From NCBI GenBank assembly GCA_031281265.1, contig JAITFO010000015.1, positions 1 through 64,000 of the forward strand: a stretch of DNA of 64,000 nucleotides, written 5' to 3'. The translations under genes were made by a program, and so were the position numbers. Shown here piece by piece: positions 23,080-32,227 of this stretch; position 1 is the first letter of the stretch, and each line of letters starts with the position of its first letter. This DNA is from Candidatus Fibrimonadaceae bacterium. Its GTDB lineage: Bacteria > Fibrobacterota > Fibrobacteria > Fibrobacterales > Fibrobacteraceae. The notes below the pieces were generated by a model. That model saw nothing but the letters and a program-made list of their open reading frames with translations, was not told the origin of the DNA and did no database searches.

Positions 23080-24543
23080 CTACATATCTTCCAATTCCTT
23101 TCCTTTGGTTTCCTTAACTTTTTTGAGGACAAAGAATATGCTGATAAAGGCGAAGAAGCAGTAAATTCCGTAAGCACCACCCAAGCCTATTTTCCCCAGC
23201 AAAGCTGGGAACGAACCGGATATTGCAAAGTTTGAGAGCCATTGCGATAATCCACCCAAAGCGAGTGCTGCTCCACGGATGCGGTTGTTGAACATTTCGC
23301 CGAGCAATACCCAGCACACAGGTCCCCACGAGAATGCAAAAAACACCACATAGAAATTCGCGGATATCACCGCAGTGTAAGCAACGGCACCGCTTATTTC
23401 CGGGTTGCCGTGAGCGTCCACGCCTGCCGTGCCGAATATAGCAGCCATAATGCCAAGCGTTAGGAACATTCCAAGAGAACCTGCCAAGAGCAATGGTTTT
23501 CTGCCAATTCTATCCACCAGAGCTATGGCTATAACGGTGCTGGCTATGTTTACAACAGAAGAGAGAACGCTCGTTTTCATAGCGTCTTGCTGAGTAAATC
23601 CAACAGATTCCCACAGAACATTGCCGTAGTAGAAAATAACATTTATACCAACAAATTGTTGCAACGCCGCAATGCCTATTCCAACCCAAACGATTGGAAC
23701 CAAACGGGTTTTGCCAGCGACCTTTTCCAGCAAGTCGCTGAACTTAGGTGCAACTTCGGAATGCAAGCTCTTTTTAATATCCTCTATTTTTTGAGCTACA
23801 ACGCTGGGTGAAAGAATTTTGCCCAAAATTTCGCCAGCTTTCTGATTTTCCTTGCGAGCCACTAAATAACGAGGGCTTTCGGGGATAAACAGAACGAGCA
23901 GGCCGTAAAGGATAGCAGGGATGCACTCCACCCAAAACATCCATTGCCAAGTTTCAAAACTACCGATTCTCGTGACATCTTTGGCTGAGCGAGTCACCTC
24001 GTCCATAATCACAGCTCCGCCGCCAGCGATTTCGCCGAGGAAGTAGTTAGAAAGGAGTGCCGAGAAAATGCCTATCACTATAGCGAACTGCTGCATAGTC
24101 GCAAGCCTGCCGCGCAAAGGCGCGGGGGCAATTTCCGCGATATAAGCTGGAACAATAATGCTTGCCGCGCCAACGCCAACTCCGCCAATCACACGCCAAA
24201 CTATGAATTCTATCATATTTGCCGCACTTCCTGCTGTTGTGAAAAAGTAGGGATTACCAGAACCTATTGCACTGATTAAAAAGAGAATGCTAGAAGTTAT
24301 CATAACTTTGCGGCGACCGAACTTGTCTGCCAAGGTTCCAGCAAAGAAGGCTCCACCTGCTGCTCCCAAAACCGCTATTGATGCTGCAAGCCCAAGCTGT
24401 GCATCGTTTGCGCCTAGCTTAAATCTCAAGGCATCTAGGGTTCCGTTTATCACGGAAGTATCAAAACCGAACAAAAAGCCACCTATGGCGGCTGCACAGG
24501 CTATGAACAACGCATAGCCTACTGAGTATTCCTTTTGGGCCAT
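23080..24543 (-). CDS. MFS sugar porter family transporter
   Basis: A 487-residue permease with twelve hydrophobic helices and the sugar porter signatures: GGFLFGFDTSVINGTLD in TM1, GTLADKFGRRKV after TM2, the PESPRYLVARK motif before the central loop, 'QQFVGINVIFYYG' in TM7, 'DRIGRKPLLL' and 'PVCWVLLGEMFNNRIRG'. It would bring in a hexose or pentose with protons. Its promoter region is shared with the divergent FISUMP gene at 24606. GGGAGG precedes the ATG. The substrate cannot be told; a xylose or glucose carrier would fit the nearby xylanases and cellulases. Confidence 0.93.
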   Translation of the reverse strand: MAQKEYSVGYALFIACAAAIGGFLFGFDTSVINGTLDALRFKLGANDAQLGLAASIAVLGAAGGAFFAGTLADKFGRRKVMITSSILFLISAIGSGNPYFFTTAGSAANMIEFIVWRVIGGVGVGAASIIVPAYIAEIAPAPLRGRLATMQQFAIVIGIFSALLSNYFLGEIAGGGAVIMDEVTRSAKDVTRIGSFETWQWMFWVECIPAILYGLLVLFIPESPRYLVARKENQKAGEILGKILSPSVVAQKIEDIKKSLHSEVAPKFSDLLEKVAGKTRLVPIVWVGIGIAALQQFVGINVIFYYGNVLWESVGFTQQDAMKTSVLSSVVNIASTVIAIALVDRIGRKPLLLAGSLGMFLTLGIMAAIFGTAGVDAHGNPEISGAVAYTAVISANFYVVFFAFSWGPVCWVLLGEMFNNRIRGAALALGGLSQWLSNFAISGSFPALLGKIGLGGAYGIYCFFAFISIFFVLKKVKETKGKELEDM

Positions 24544-24573
24544 AGCTAGACCTCCCGTGTAAAATTTTTGTTA

Positions 24574-24596
24574 AATATAGAAAAGTTTGCTATATT
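24574..24596. promoter_or_regulatory. divergent TATATT promoter pair
   Basis: A minus-strand CTATATT (24580-24574) faces the sugar porter gene, and a plus-strand CTATATT (24590-24596) faces the FISUMP gene at 24606, nine nucleotides downstream. A TTTG at 24567-24570 is 20 bp before the plus-strand TATATT, as in Bacteroidota promoters. Confidence 0.5.
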
Positions 24597-24605
24597 TATT
24601 TTTAT

Positions 24606-25247
24606 ATGAAAAAAGCTATAATATTGCTGGTGTTGCTCGGCGCAATAGTATTGCTGGCGTTGTTTGGCACAGAAATTTTTATGCAAAAAAATGATATTTT
24701 TATCGATTCCAGAGATGAAAAAAAATACAGAATCGTTAAAATAGGTACTCAGACTTGGATGGCGGAGAACTTGAACCACAATGCAAGCGGTTCAAAATGC
24801 TACGACAACAAACCTGAAAACTGCGATAAATACGGCAGATTGTATGATTGGGGCACAGCGAAGAATGTTTGCCCAAACGGTTGGCATTTGCCGAGCAATG
24901 ATGAATGGGATGTTCTATACCACTACGTAGATGGCACAAGCGGTACGGAAAGCCCTTATGAAAGCGAGACAGCTGGCAAATACTTGAAATCAAAAAATGA
25001 CTGGAAAGATTATGAAGGGAGACCTGGCAACGGGGAAGATAAATTTGGCTTTTCTGCTCTTCCGGGCGGTAGCGGTTATTCTTATGGCGTATATTATGAT
25101 ATTGGCTATGATGGCTACTGGTGGAGTGCCAATGAGCACACTAACTACAACGCTTACAGCCGGCGCATATACTACTACAACGACCACGCCATCTGGTATT
25201 ATGGCGATAGGAATTTCTTGCACAGCGTTCGCTGCATCAAGAATTGA
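24606..25247 (+). CDS. FISUMP-domain protein with N-terminal membrane anchor
   Basis: A 213-residue protein with an uncleaved-looking N-terminal helix (KKAIILLVLLGAIVLLALFG), no lipobox, and then the FISUMP domain from 'YRIVKIGTQTWMAENLN' through 'CPNGWHLPSNDEWDVL' and 'FGFSALPGGSGY' to 'SVRCIKN'. The ATG follows a TATATT box by nine nucleotides without a ribosome site. The C-terminal 43 codons carry the same NNC-type variation as the two other exported paralogues. It is convergent with the GH5 gene that ends 13 bp away. Confidence 0.85.
   Translation: MKKAIILLVLLGAIVLLALFGTEIFMQKNDIFIDSRDEKKYRIVKIGTQTWMAENLNHNASGSKCYDNKPENCDKYGRLYDWGTAKNVCPNGWHLPSNDEWDVLYHYVDGTSGTESPYESETAGKYLKSKNDWKDYEGRPGNGEDKFGFSALPGGSGYSYGVYYDIGYDGYWWSANEHTNYNAYSRRIYYYNDHAIWYYGDRNFLHSVRCIKN
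25119..25247 (+). other. DGR-type variable region, copy 2
   Basis: The WW-to-stop segment. Against copies 1 and 3 the differing codons are almost all of the form NNC (TAC, AAC, AGC, CGC, CAC, GGC, ATC), while the flanking WWSA and SVRC blocks keep their amino acids. Confidence 0.5.
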
Positions 25248-25260
25248 ATTTTGCAGCGAT

Positions 25261-27096
25261 TTATCTGTTTTTCACAACAAACTTTTTTGGTATTCCGTTG
25301 ACTTTCACGATGTAAACACCATTTTTGAGTTCGGAAAGGCTGTTTGCAAAAACTCTTTTTCCGCTTATATCATAAACTTTAGCCTTGGAAAAATCAATGG
25401 CGGATAGGTTTAGAGTAGAAGCATTTCTTTGTGAAATGACAGGGGTTGTGCTGCTCCTAGCAACTAGCGACACAGAGACTCCATCTACAGCTGAGTTCCA
25501 CTCGCTACCTGCCTCATTGAAATCAAAAAGCACTGTGCCGTCCACCTTGAAATTGTCAAATAGAATTGTACCGGTGTATGGCGTATCTTTGGCAAAATAC
25601 TGTATTACAAATTCTTTAACCGAAGCTGGATTGAATGTTTTTCCAGCTTCGCTTGCCTGAAACGCACTCACAGGGATTGTGACTGTGAACCATTCTCCTT
25701 GAGGTTTTTCGGCTAGGGAAAAACTTTCAGACTGTGCGGGACTCCATGTCCAATTGGCATCTTTTAACACAGGAACTATCGTCAGGTTCGTGTTACTCCC
25801 AGGCTCTATAAACATCTCAAAAGTGAGATTAGTCTTTCCGCTGAAGTTCGCATCTTTTAGGGTACCCAATTCGTTCCACGGACCACCATCAGAAGCGGTT
25901 CCTTCTTGTGGCAAGTTTGTCATCGCTAATTTCATAGCCAAATCGCCAGTTGGCACCACTATTTCTACATCTTTTATCTCTATGTCTGCTTTATGTTTTG
26001 CGTATAAATTTTCCAATGCGGGTTTGGTTGTGGTGAAACTTCCGAATTTGCTGGGATTACTTTCTGTCATTGACCAACTCAATGCTCCGCAATAGCCGTT
26101 GTCGTAGGCATATTCATAAGCAGCGGTTATAGTCATAGCTGTGCCTTGCTGTATATTGCTATACCCAGTTCCAGGCCCCCAGCTTTGAGCGGGAAACTCA
26201 CCTATAAGGATTGGCCTGTCCATTGCCCAAAAACTCGCTGGGTTATGGAATGGGGAACCTGTGGTTCCTATGTACTCTGGGTAATAATGAGCCATATAAA
26301 AGTCTAAATAAGCCTTTGATACAAGCGGATCACTGCCCGCCGCTTCTTTGAGTTTCTCATCGGAGTACCAAGTTTTCATCTTGCCATATTCGTGAATTCC
26401 AGTAGAAGCCATCTTCAATGTTTTATCATGCACCACGGCGGCTATTCTGGCGGTAAACCTCAAAATATCGCTCATCGGAACCTTGTCGCCGTCAGACCAA
26501 CCGTTTGCGTCCGATGACATCCCTTCCGGTTCGTTGAACACTTCCCAGCACATAATCGCCGGATGATTGCCCACAGCCTCCAACATCGGTTTAAGCACTT
26601 TGTTGATATAAGTATCTAAATTTGCTGGCACAGTGAGAAATTTTTTGTTTATGGCAACCTTATTGGCATCCTTGCCATCTAACTGCAACAAATCAAAAGA
26701 AAAAAGACACAACGATACTACAATCCCGTAACTGTATGCGCTATCAAGCACTTGCCGTATATTGTCAATGGTCTTTGTGCCTATCCTATCTACCGAGCCA
26801 TCGCTGTTCATTTTAGGCTCATTCCGTAAATCGGTATGCAACCACCATCTAACAGCATTCCCGCCAGCTCCTTTAATCTGCTTGAACTGGTTCACAAACG
26901 CATTGATGTTGACTGGTAGGTCCCCAACATCATTGCCAAAATTATTCCAAGCTATGTTCATCCCGGAGATAAACACAGTCTTGCCGTCAATGACGAGCCT
27001 GTTGTTTTCGGCACGATCCTGAGTTGTTTGCATTGGAACAGCGGCAAAAGCTGGAATGGAAGAAACTAACACGAGAAACAAAAATAGATGTTTCAT
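25261..27096 (-). CDS. GH5 endoglucanase/mannanase with CBM and sorting-type C-terminus
   Basis: A 611-residue secreted enzyme: signal peptide ending PAFA, GH5 (beta/alpha)8 domain to about residue 360 with acid/base Glu in CWEVFNEPEG (near 189) and nucleophile Glu in PILIGEFPAQ (near 300), a beta-sandwich carbohydrate-binding module at about 375-535 (NLTFEMFIEPGSNTN to 'TILFDNFKVDGTVLFDF'), then a C-terminal domain 'VYDISGKRV...LKNGVYIVKVNG' like type IX secretion sorting domains. It hydrolyses beta-1,4-glucan or mannan; which one is unclear. ATG 27096 has GAGGTG upstream and overlaps the end zone of the upstream GH5 gene. Confidence 0.88.
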   Translation of the reverse strand: MKHLFLFLVLVSSIPAFAAVPMQTTQDRAENNRLVIDGKTVFISGMNIAWNNFGNDVGDLPVNINAFVNQFKQIKGAGGNAVRWWLHTDLRNEPKMNSDGSVDRIGTKTIDNIRQVLDSAYSYGIVVSLCLFSFDLLQLDGKDANKVAINKKFLTVPANLDTYINKVLKPMLEAVGNHPAIMCWEVFNEPEGMSSDANGWSDGDKVPMSDILRFTARIAAVVHDKTLKMASTGIHEYGKMKTWYSDEKLKEAAGSDPLVSKAYLDFYMAHYYPEYIGTTGSPFHNPASFWAMDRPILIGEFPAQSWGPGTGYSNIQQGTAMTITAAYEYAYDNGYCGALSWSMTESNPSKFGSFTTTKPALENLYAKHKADIEIKDVEIVVPTGDLAMKLAMTNLPQEGTASDGGPWNELGTLKDANFSGKTNLTFEMFIEPGSNTNLTIVPVLKDANWTWSPAQSESFSLAEKPQGEWFTVTIPVSAFQASEAGKTFNPASVKEFVIQYFAKDTPYTGTILFDNFKVDGTVLFDFNEAGSEWNSAVDGVSVSLVARSSTTPVISQRNASTLNLSAIDFSKAKVYDISGKRVFANSLSELKNGVYIVKVNGIPKKFVVKNR

Positions 27097-27098
27097 TA

Positions 27099-28577
27099 TC
27101 ACCTCACTACGATTTTTTTGACTGAATTCCCTTGTTTAACTATATAAACGCCTGCTTTTTGCGGCTTTGCATTGCCAAGCGGCTCGCCTTTTATTGTATA
27201 GTAATTGGTTGAAGAATTGAGAGTTGAAAGTTGAGAGTGGAGAATAGGGGAGACATCCTCGCCTTCGCTGCTGGAGCTGCTTGTATCAGCGTTGCTTTCA
27301 CTGCTAGAACTGCTCCCAGTGCCGCTGCTAGACGAAGATACTGCTACGCTACTGCTAGACGATACTGTGCTAGAACTGCTCGCTCCGCTGGAACTACTTG
27401 CCATGCTACTGCTACTTGCTTTGCTAGAACTACTTGCTGCGCTACTGCTACTCGCTTTGCTGCTTGACGATGTGTTAGACGTATAACCGCTAAGGTTAAT
27501 ATATTCTCCATATTGATTTGCTAAAGATTGTATTCCTGGTTTTGCTGCTGCGAAATTATGGGTAACAGCATTCCCAGCTACATCATCGTTGAAACCTCCG
27601 TAGTCCCAAGACAAGGCTCCAGCATAGCCATTCTCATAAGCGTATTTATAGAGTTGTTCTGGAGTTTTTGTGCTAACTTTATATGCTGGGAATCGTTCTT
27701 TATTCCAACCCGCAGCAGAAAATTCACCTATTATAAGCGGTTTGTTCAAACTCCAAAACGAGAATGGATGGTCAAAAGGATTTTCTGCTGTACCTTGATG
27801 TTCTGGATAAAAATGCAGTTGCAAAAAATCCAACCAGCTTTTGCTTTTCCAATATTGCAAATCAGAAGCACAATGAATTCCAGTAGAAACTAGAACTCCA
27901 GACACGTTATTATGAATGGCGTTTGCAAGCTTTTCAGAAAAATTGACAATGCTTTCTATGCTTATTTTTTCTGCTGTCCAGCCACCGTTTGCGATCATTC
28001 CTTCTGGTTCGTTAAAAAGTTCCCAAGTCATTAAAGCTGGATGATTGCCGATTGCTTTCACGACTGGAATAAGAGCATTGTCTATAAAAGCCTGAGCTGC
28101 TGCGTTATCACTGAAAAGGGCTTTATTTGCGGTTATGTCTATTTTGCCGTTATAGTTTCCCCACTGATTGCTTTCCATTAAATTATGACTAAACAAGCAC
28201 ATACTAACCATAACGCCATTTTCTGCCGCAATATCCAAGGCTTTTTTCATATTATTTATGGTATTTGCAGGCAAGCCCGTTACCCTATGAGTGCTTTGGT
28301 TTATAGTAGGGCTTATGCTCATATTGTTGAAAAGCCACCATCTTATTGCATTACCTCCAGCATCTTTAACATCTTTAACAGCTTTTCTCCATTTAGTTTC
28401 ATCTAGTGCTTCTGCTCCAACATCTGAGTTATAGTTTATCCAAGCAAGATTTATTCCGCTGAAAAATATTTTTTTGCCTTTGTATTTTAGTTGGGTTCCA
28501 TCAACTACAAGCTCAGGTGCTGCATTTGCCATTTGTGCAAGCATAAATAAAACCACTAAGAAAACATTTTTTCTCAT
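27099..28577 (-). CDS. GH5 glycosidase with Ser-rich linker
   Basis: A 492-residue secreted enzyme: signal peptide ending ANA, GH5 domain with acid/base Glu190 in TWELFNEPEG and nucleophile Glu286 in LIIGEFSAAG, a linker of about 70 residues made of Ser runs broken by A, K, V and G, and a short sorting-type end ('PQKAGVYIVKQGNSVKKIVV'). It shares the GINLAWINYNSDVG start with its neighbour (GMNIAWNNFGNDVG), so the two arose by duplication. No binding module is visible. GAGGTGAA precedes the ATG. It is the third gene of the polysaccharidase operon. Confidence 0.88.
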   Translation of the reverse strand: MRKNVFLVVLFMLAQMANAAPELVVDGTQLKYKGKKIFFSGINLAWINYNSDVGAEALDETKWRKAVKDVKDAGGNAIRWWLFNNMSISPTINQSTHRVTGLPANTINNMKKALDIAAENGVMVSMCLFSHNLMESNQWGNYNGKIDITANKALFSDNAAAQAFIDNALIPVVKAIGNHPALMTWELFNEPEGMIANGGWTAEKISIESIVNFSEKLANAIHNNVSGVLVSTGIHCASDLQYWKSKSWLDFLQLHFYPEHQGTAENPFDHPFSFWSLNKPLIIGEFSAAGWNKERFPAYKVSTKTPEQLYKYAYENGYAGALSWDYGGFNDDVAGNAVTHNFAAAKPGIQSLANQYGEYINLSGYTSNTSSSSKASSSSAASSSSKASSSSMASSSSGASSSSTVSSSSSVAVSSSSSGTGSSSSSESNADTSSSSSEGEDVSPILHSQLSTLNSSTNYYTIKGEPLGNAKPQKAGVYIVKQGNSVKKIVVR

Positions 28578-28596
28578 TTCACCTCACTGCGATTTT

Positions 28597-30420
28597 TTAC
28601 CTCAACACAAATCTGACGCTTTTCATCCCACGCACTTTGGCGAAATACACCCCGCTTGGCAGGGATAATTTAACCGTTTGCGAGCCGGAGACATTCAAAC
28701 TCTTAACTTTATTCCCTCTCAGGTCAAAAATGTCCATAACGGTTGGGGCGTTTACTTCTATGCGCAAGGCTTTGTCGCTAAGCGTTTGAAGTGAGAAATG
28801 AGTTGCAGCAGGGATGCGGTTTTTCAAAATTGGACTTGGGTCTTCGCAAGGATTGGAGGGTGTTGACGGCTCTTCTTCTAAATAATGAAGAGTGATGTTG
28901 CTTAGAGTGACATTTCCAGTCGCCTGTCCAAGGTTAAATCCAATACGACCACTTTCATCACTTGCCGAATCCATTGGAAATTCATACGTAAATAGTTGCT
29001 TTGAGCTAGTTAAATCTATCTCTTTTTCAAAATAAGTGTCATATTTGCCGCCTGCCTTTTGTATAACCAAGCCTATTTTTCGTGCAGCTGAGGCAGAAGC
29101 TTCAAAAGTTATTTTGTAATTCATTCCTTCAACAAGGGTGATGCCATTTTGAACGAACTGTGGTTCCCACGGGTTATCTCCTTTTCTCGTTATATTTAAT
29201 CTGGCTTCGCCGCCTGATACATCAAAAGTTCCTTCGGAGTTGCCATAACTTGAACCAGTATTAAAAGTCCAACCCTCTTTATTCGCGAAATTACCATTGG
29301 TTACAAGGTTTTTATTGAGATCTACAATAGGGGTAAATTTCGCTGTGATTACCTTGTTTTTGTCCATAGTGATTGTCAATGGGCTTGTGGTTTGACATGC
29401 ATCACCGCTCCAACTGGCAAATTTCCAGCCTGCTGCTGGAGAGGCTGTGAGGGTTACGGTTGAACCAGGGGCATAAGAAGACTCTTTTGGGTTTCTGCTT
29501 ACACTACCACCCTCAGACGGAGAGGTCGCTATTTGAAGGGTGAAATTGCCAGCAGGAATATCAAAGCCGCAATCACCATTTCTAGAAAATTTAATCCAAG
29601 AGGCTTCAAGCCAACCAGTGCCGCCTTGTGCCTCCGCTAAAAATTTGGATTCATAAGTTTTATCATAGATATATTTAGCTGGGGATTGTCCGCTTTTTTC
29701 GGTTGTCATTTTTACCCATTCTTCAAAGTGCTTTGAAATGGAGATTGTTCCGCATGTGGGGGGGTGAGGGTTTCTCATGTCTTGGCGTATGCTAAAAACT
29801 TGCCCGAATTGTTGTCCGTTGCAAGTTACGCAACCAGAACCTGCTGGTCTTATGCAAGTGACAACTTTATATCTTTTCTCGTCCACCGTAATCTCGCCAT
29901 GCTCTTGGCAACCATTGCCTAAATTACCTGCAACCTGTTGATTTTCCCCAAACCAATCTTCAACTATATAATATTCAGCTTCGGTACCACCGCCAGCGTT
30001 TGTCCATCCATAAACTCCTATATAAGAATAGGAGCCGCCTGTACCATTGGCAGACCTTCTATAGTTGTAATCAACGCAGAGGTCTCCTAATTTGTCCCAT
30101 TTTTTTCCGTCAATACCCCAAAAATAACCAAAGCGACCTAAGTAATCTGTGGAATTTGTCCATTCCGCTCTATAAGCGAAACCGCCACCCTGATTTGGTC
30201 CAAACCATGTAAATTTAGTAGCGTCTCCACCCGCTTCCGTCCAAGTCTCAACTCCAAAAGCATCATCGGTGCCTTGCTTACCTAAGACTTCAGAGCCTTT
30301 TTTGCCAGTCCAGGTTTGTGCTCCTTGGGCGGTAGCATTTAATGGAGTATTTTGCAAACAAGCATCTTCTGCAAAGGCAAAAGTGATTGCAAGGGATAGG
30401 GCGATTGTGAGTTTTTTCAA
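28597..30420 (-). CDS. GH11-type xylanase with InlB-type repeat and CBM4/9-like domain
   Basis: A 607-residue secreted enzyme: signal peptide; divergent GH11 jelly-roll (about 30-285) with YIGVYGWT, nucleophile region AEYYIVEDW (E149) and probable acid/base Glu264 in LAEAQGGTG; a bacterial repeat at about 290-365 ('GGSVSRNPKESSYAPGSTV', 'WKFASWSGDAC'); a CBM4/9-like sandwich at about 370-520 (VTNGNFANKEGW to 'GNVTLSNITLHY'); and the sorting-type end 'DIFDLRGNKV...LPSGVYFAKVRG'. The catalytic domain is atypical, so activity should not be assumed. Starts with TTG; GAGG lies ahead. Confidence 0.8.
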   Translation of the reverse strand: MKKLTIALSLAITFAFAEDACLQNTPLNATAQGAQTWTGKKGSEVLGKQGTDDAFGVETWTEAGGDATKFTWFGPNQGGGFAYRAEWTNSTDYLGRFGYFWGIDGKKWDKLGDLCVDYNYRRSANGTGGSYSYIGVYGWTNAGGGTEAEYYIVEDWFGENQQVAGNLGNGCQEHGEITVDEKRYKVVTCIRPAGSGCVTCNGQQFGQVFSIRQDMRNPHPPTCGTISISKHFEEWVKMTTEKSGQSPAKYIYDKTYESKFLAEAQGGTGWLEASWIKFSRNGDCGFDIPAGNFTLQIATSPSEGGSVSRNPKESSYAPGSTVTLTASPAAGWKFASWSGDACQTTSPLTITMDKNKVITAKFTPIVDLNKNLVTNGNFANKEGWTFNTGSSYGNSEGTFDVSGGEARLNITRKGDNPWEPQFVQNGITLVEGMNYKITFEASASAARKIGLVIQKAGGKYDTYFEKEIDLTSSKQLFTYEFPMDSASDESGRIGFNLGQATGNVTLSNITLHYLEEEPSTPSNPCEDPSPILKNRIPAATHFSLQTLSDKALRIEVNAPTVMDIFDLRGNKVKSLNVSGSQTVKLSLPSGVYFAKVRGMKSVRFVLR

Positions 30421-30435
30421 GGTAAACCTCCGTTT

Positions 30436-32109
30436 TTATCTCAACACAAATCTAACGCTTTTTATTCCGTGAACTTTGGCGAAATATATCCCGCTAGGCA
30501 GGGATAATTTAACCGTTTGCGAACCGGAAACATTCAAACTCATAACTTTATTTCCTCTGAGGTCAAAAATGTCCACAACAGTTGGGGCATTTGCTTCTAT
30601 GCGCAAGGTTTTATCGCTTTGCGTTTGAAGGGAGAAATGGGTTACAGGGATGCGGTTTTTCAAAATAGGCTCTGTATCTTCGCCAGAAGAAGAGGAATCC
30701 TCCGCTACGTCACTAGAACTGCTTTGGTCAACGCTTGAGCTACTTTGGTCGATGCTTGAACTGCTTGAACTAACGCCGGAAGATGACGAAGCGGCTGTGC
30801 TTGAGCTGCTCGCTTGTGAACTAGACGAAGCTGCCACGCTAGACGAAGACGCCGCCATGCTTGAACTGCTCGGTTTAGAGCTGGAAGACACCGCCGCGCT
30901 TGAACTGCTCGGTTTGGAGCTGGAAGATACTGCCGCGCTGGAACTAGATGTGGCTGGGCAAGCAACTTCGTAATACCAGTATCCCTTCTCAATGTTGGAT
31001 TCTATTTGACCACCGCTCCACACCCAAGACGAAGCGCAAGTGTTTCCATCACCTTCGTTTTCCACTTTGCATACATAGCATTTGTTGTTTGTGTATTTAA
31101 AGCAAGCGGTGTATGGGTCTGAGGGAACGGTGCTTGTTGGATATGTTATTAAAGGGGTTTTGCAAGTTGTTGCTTGAGTTTTTGCCGCACTTGAACTGCT
31201 TTGAGTTGTGCTTCCGCCTACAGAACTGCTGGAAGTTCCACCACCTGTGGAATTGCTGGAAGTTGTAGATGTGCCGCCAACAGTCAAAAGATTCTTCGTT
31301 ACAGAAGCTGTTCCTTTCGCACCGCTTTCACTATAAGATTCAACTTTCAGTGCTACTTCGTATAACGGGCCGTCCATCAACATACCTACTCTTTTCCATT
31401 CTTTAAAATGCTCGGAAACGGAGATTTTACCGCTTGTTCTGTGGCTGGAAGTGTTTTTTGGAACACTGAAATATTGCTTGAAGTTGACGGAATTTCCAGA
31501 TATTGAGTTCCTACCTATTCTGTCGCATACTCTGTATTCATACGCAATACCGTCAATGGTTCCTTCACCCTTTACCGTGGATTTAGTATCTCCTCCCGTA
31601 GCCGCGTTATAGCTACCGCGGTCTTGAATAATGTAGTATTCAATTGCTTTGTCAAAACTTTTATTTTGACCATTTTCATCTTTTGTCGGCAGGCTTGATT
31701 GTGCGTAAAACGCCCAGCCATATACACCGAGCATTCTAACGTTGTCATTGGAAGACCATGTAGCGGCAAAATCAATGCTTATATTGCCGTAATCAAGTGC
31801 GGGTTTGGCAGGGTCACGACCCGATATATTCCCCCCTGAAGTGGTGGAAAATTTTCTGCCGCAGCGGAAAAGAATATTTTTTGTATTGCTCCATGAGGCG
31901 GTAAAGGTTCCGCCTTTAGCGTTTGCGCCAGTACCGTTATCTCCGTTGACGGTCATGGAAGTGGTGCCAGCATTATTTTCGCTCCAAAGCTCGCAATCGT
32001 AGCCGTTGTAAGTCCATGTTGTACTAGATGTTTTTGTTTCATCTGCCAGTACCGCAGTTGGCACGGCGAAGGCTAATGACAAGCATAAAGCAATTGCGAT
32101 TTTTTTCAT
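30436..32109 (-). CDS. GH11 endo-1,4-beta-xylanase with Ser-rich linker
   Basis: A 557-residue secreted enzyme: signal peptide to about residue 22, GH11 jelly-roll (30-275) with LGVYGWAFY, nucleophile Glu157 in EYYIIQD, 'SGKISVSEHFKEW' and acid/base Glu257 in KVESYSESG; a Cys-rich module at about 315-390 (six Cys, three Trp), perhaps carbohydrate binding; a long Ser/Ala linker; and the sorting-type end nearly identical to that of its neighbour. It cleaves xylan backbones. It heads the four-gene operon; an AT-rich TATATTATATATAAT stretch upstream probably holds the promoter. Confidence 0.9.
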   Translation of the reverse strand: MKKIAIALCLSLAFAVPTAVLADETKTSSTTWTYNGYDCELWSENNAGTTSMTVNGDNGTGANAKGGTFTASWSNTKNILFRCGRKFSTTSGGNISGRDPAKPALDYGNISIDFAATWSSNDNVRMLGVYGWAFYAQSSLPTKDENGQNKSFDKAIEYYIIQDRGSYNAATGGDTKSTVKGEGTIDGIAYEYRVCDRIGRNSISGNSVNFKQYFSVPKNTSSHRTSGKISVSEHFKEWKRVGMLMDGPLYEVALKVESYSESGAKGTASVTKNLLTVGGTSTTSSNSTGGGTSSSSVGGSTTQSSSSAAKTQATTCKTPLITYPTSTVPSDPYTACFKYTNNKCYVCKVENEGDGNTCASSWVWSGGQIESNIEKGYWYYEVACPATSSSSAAVSSSSKPSSSSAAVSSSSKPSSSSMAASSSSVAASSSSQASSSSTAASSSSGVSSSSSSIDQSSSSVDQSSSSDVAEDSSSSGEDTEPILKNRIPVTHFSLQTQSDKTLRIEANAPTVVDIFDLRGNKVMSLNVSGSQTVKLSLPSGIYFAKVHGIKSVRFVLR

Positions 32110-32200
32110 TATAAGCCCCCGGAACGGAATATATTATATATAATATACATTCTTTTTACAAAATAAGGACAAAAAATCCAAAGACCTTTAGTAAGTTTAT

Positions 32201-32216
32201 TGGCACGCTTTTTGCA
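32201..32216 (+). promoter_or_regulatory. sigma-54 promoter of flgF
   Basis: TGGCACG, four bases, TTGCA: the -24 GG (32202-32203) and -12 GC (32214-32215) are ten bases apart as required. The predicted transcription start is about 32226-32228, at the ATG itself. Confidence 0.85.
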
Positions 32217-32227
32217 ATAAGGATTGT

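Noticed and set aside
27231-27486. Ala/Leu-rich open frames antisense to the GH5 linker, and similar ones opposite the xylanase linkers
   Set aside because: They arise from the repetitive Ser codons of the linker read backwards; no ribosome site or sensible product.
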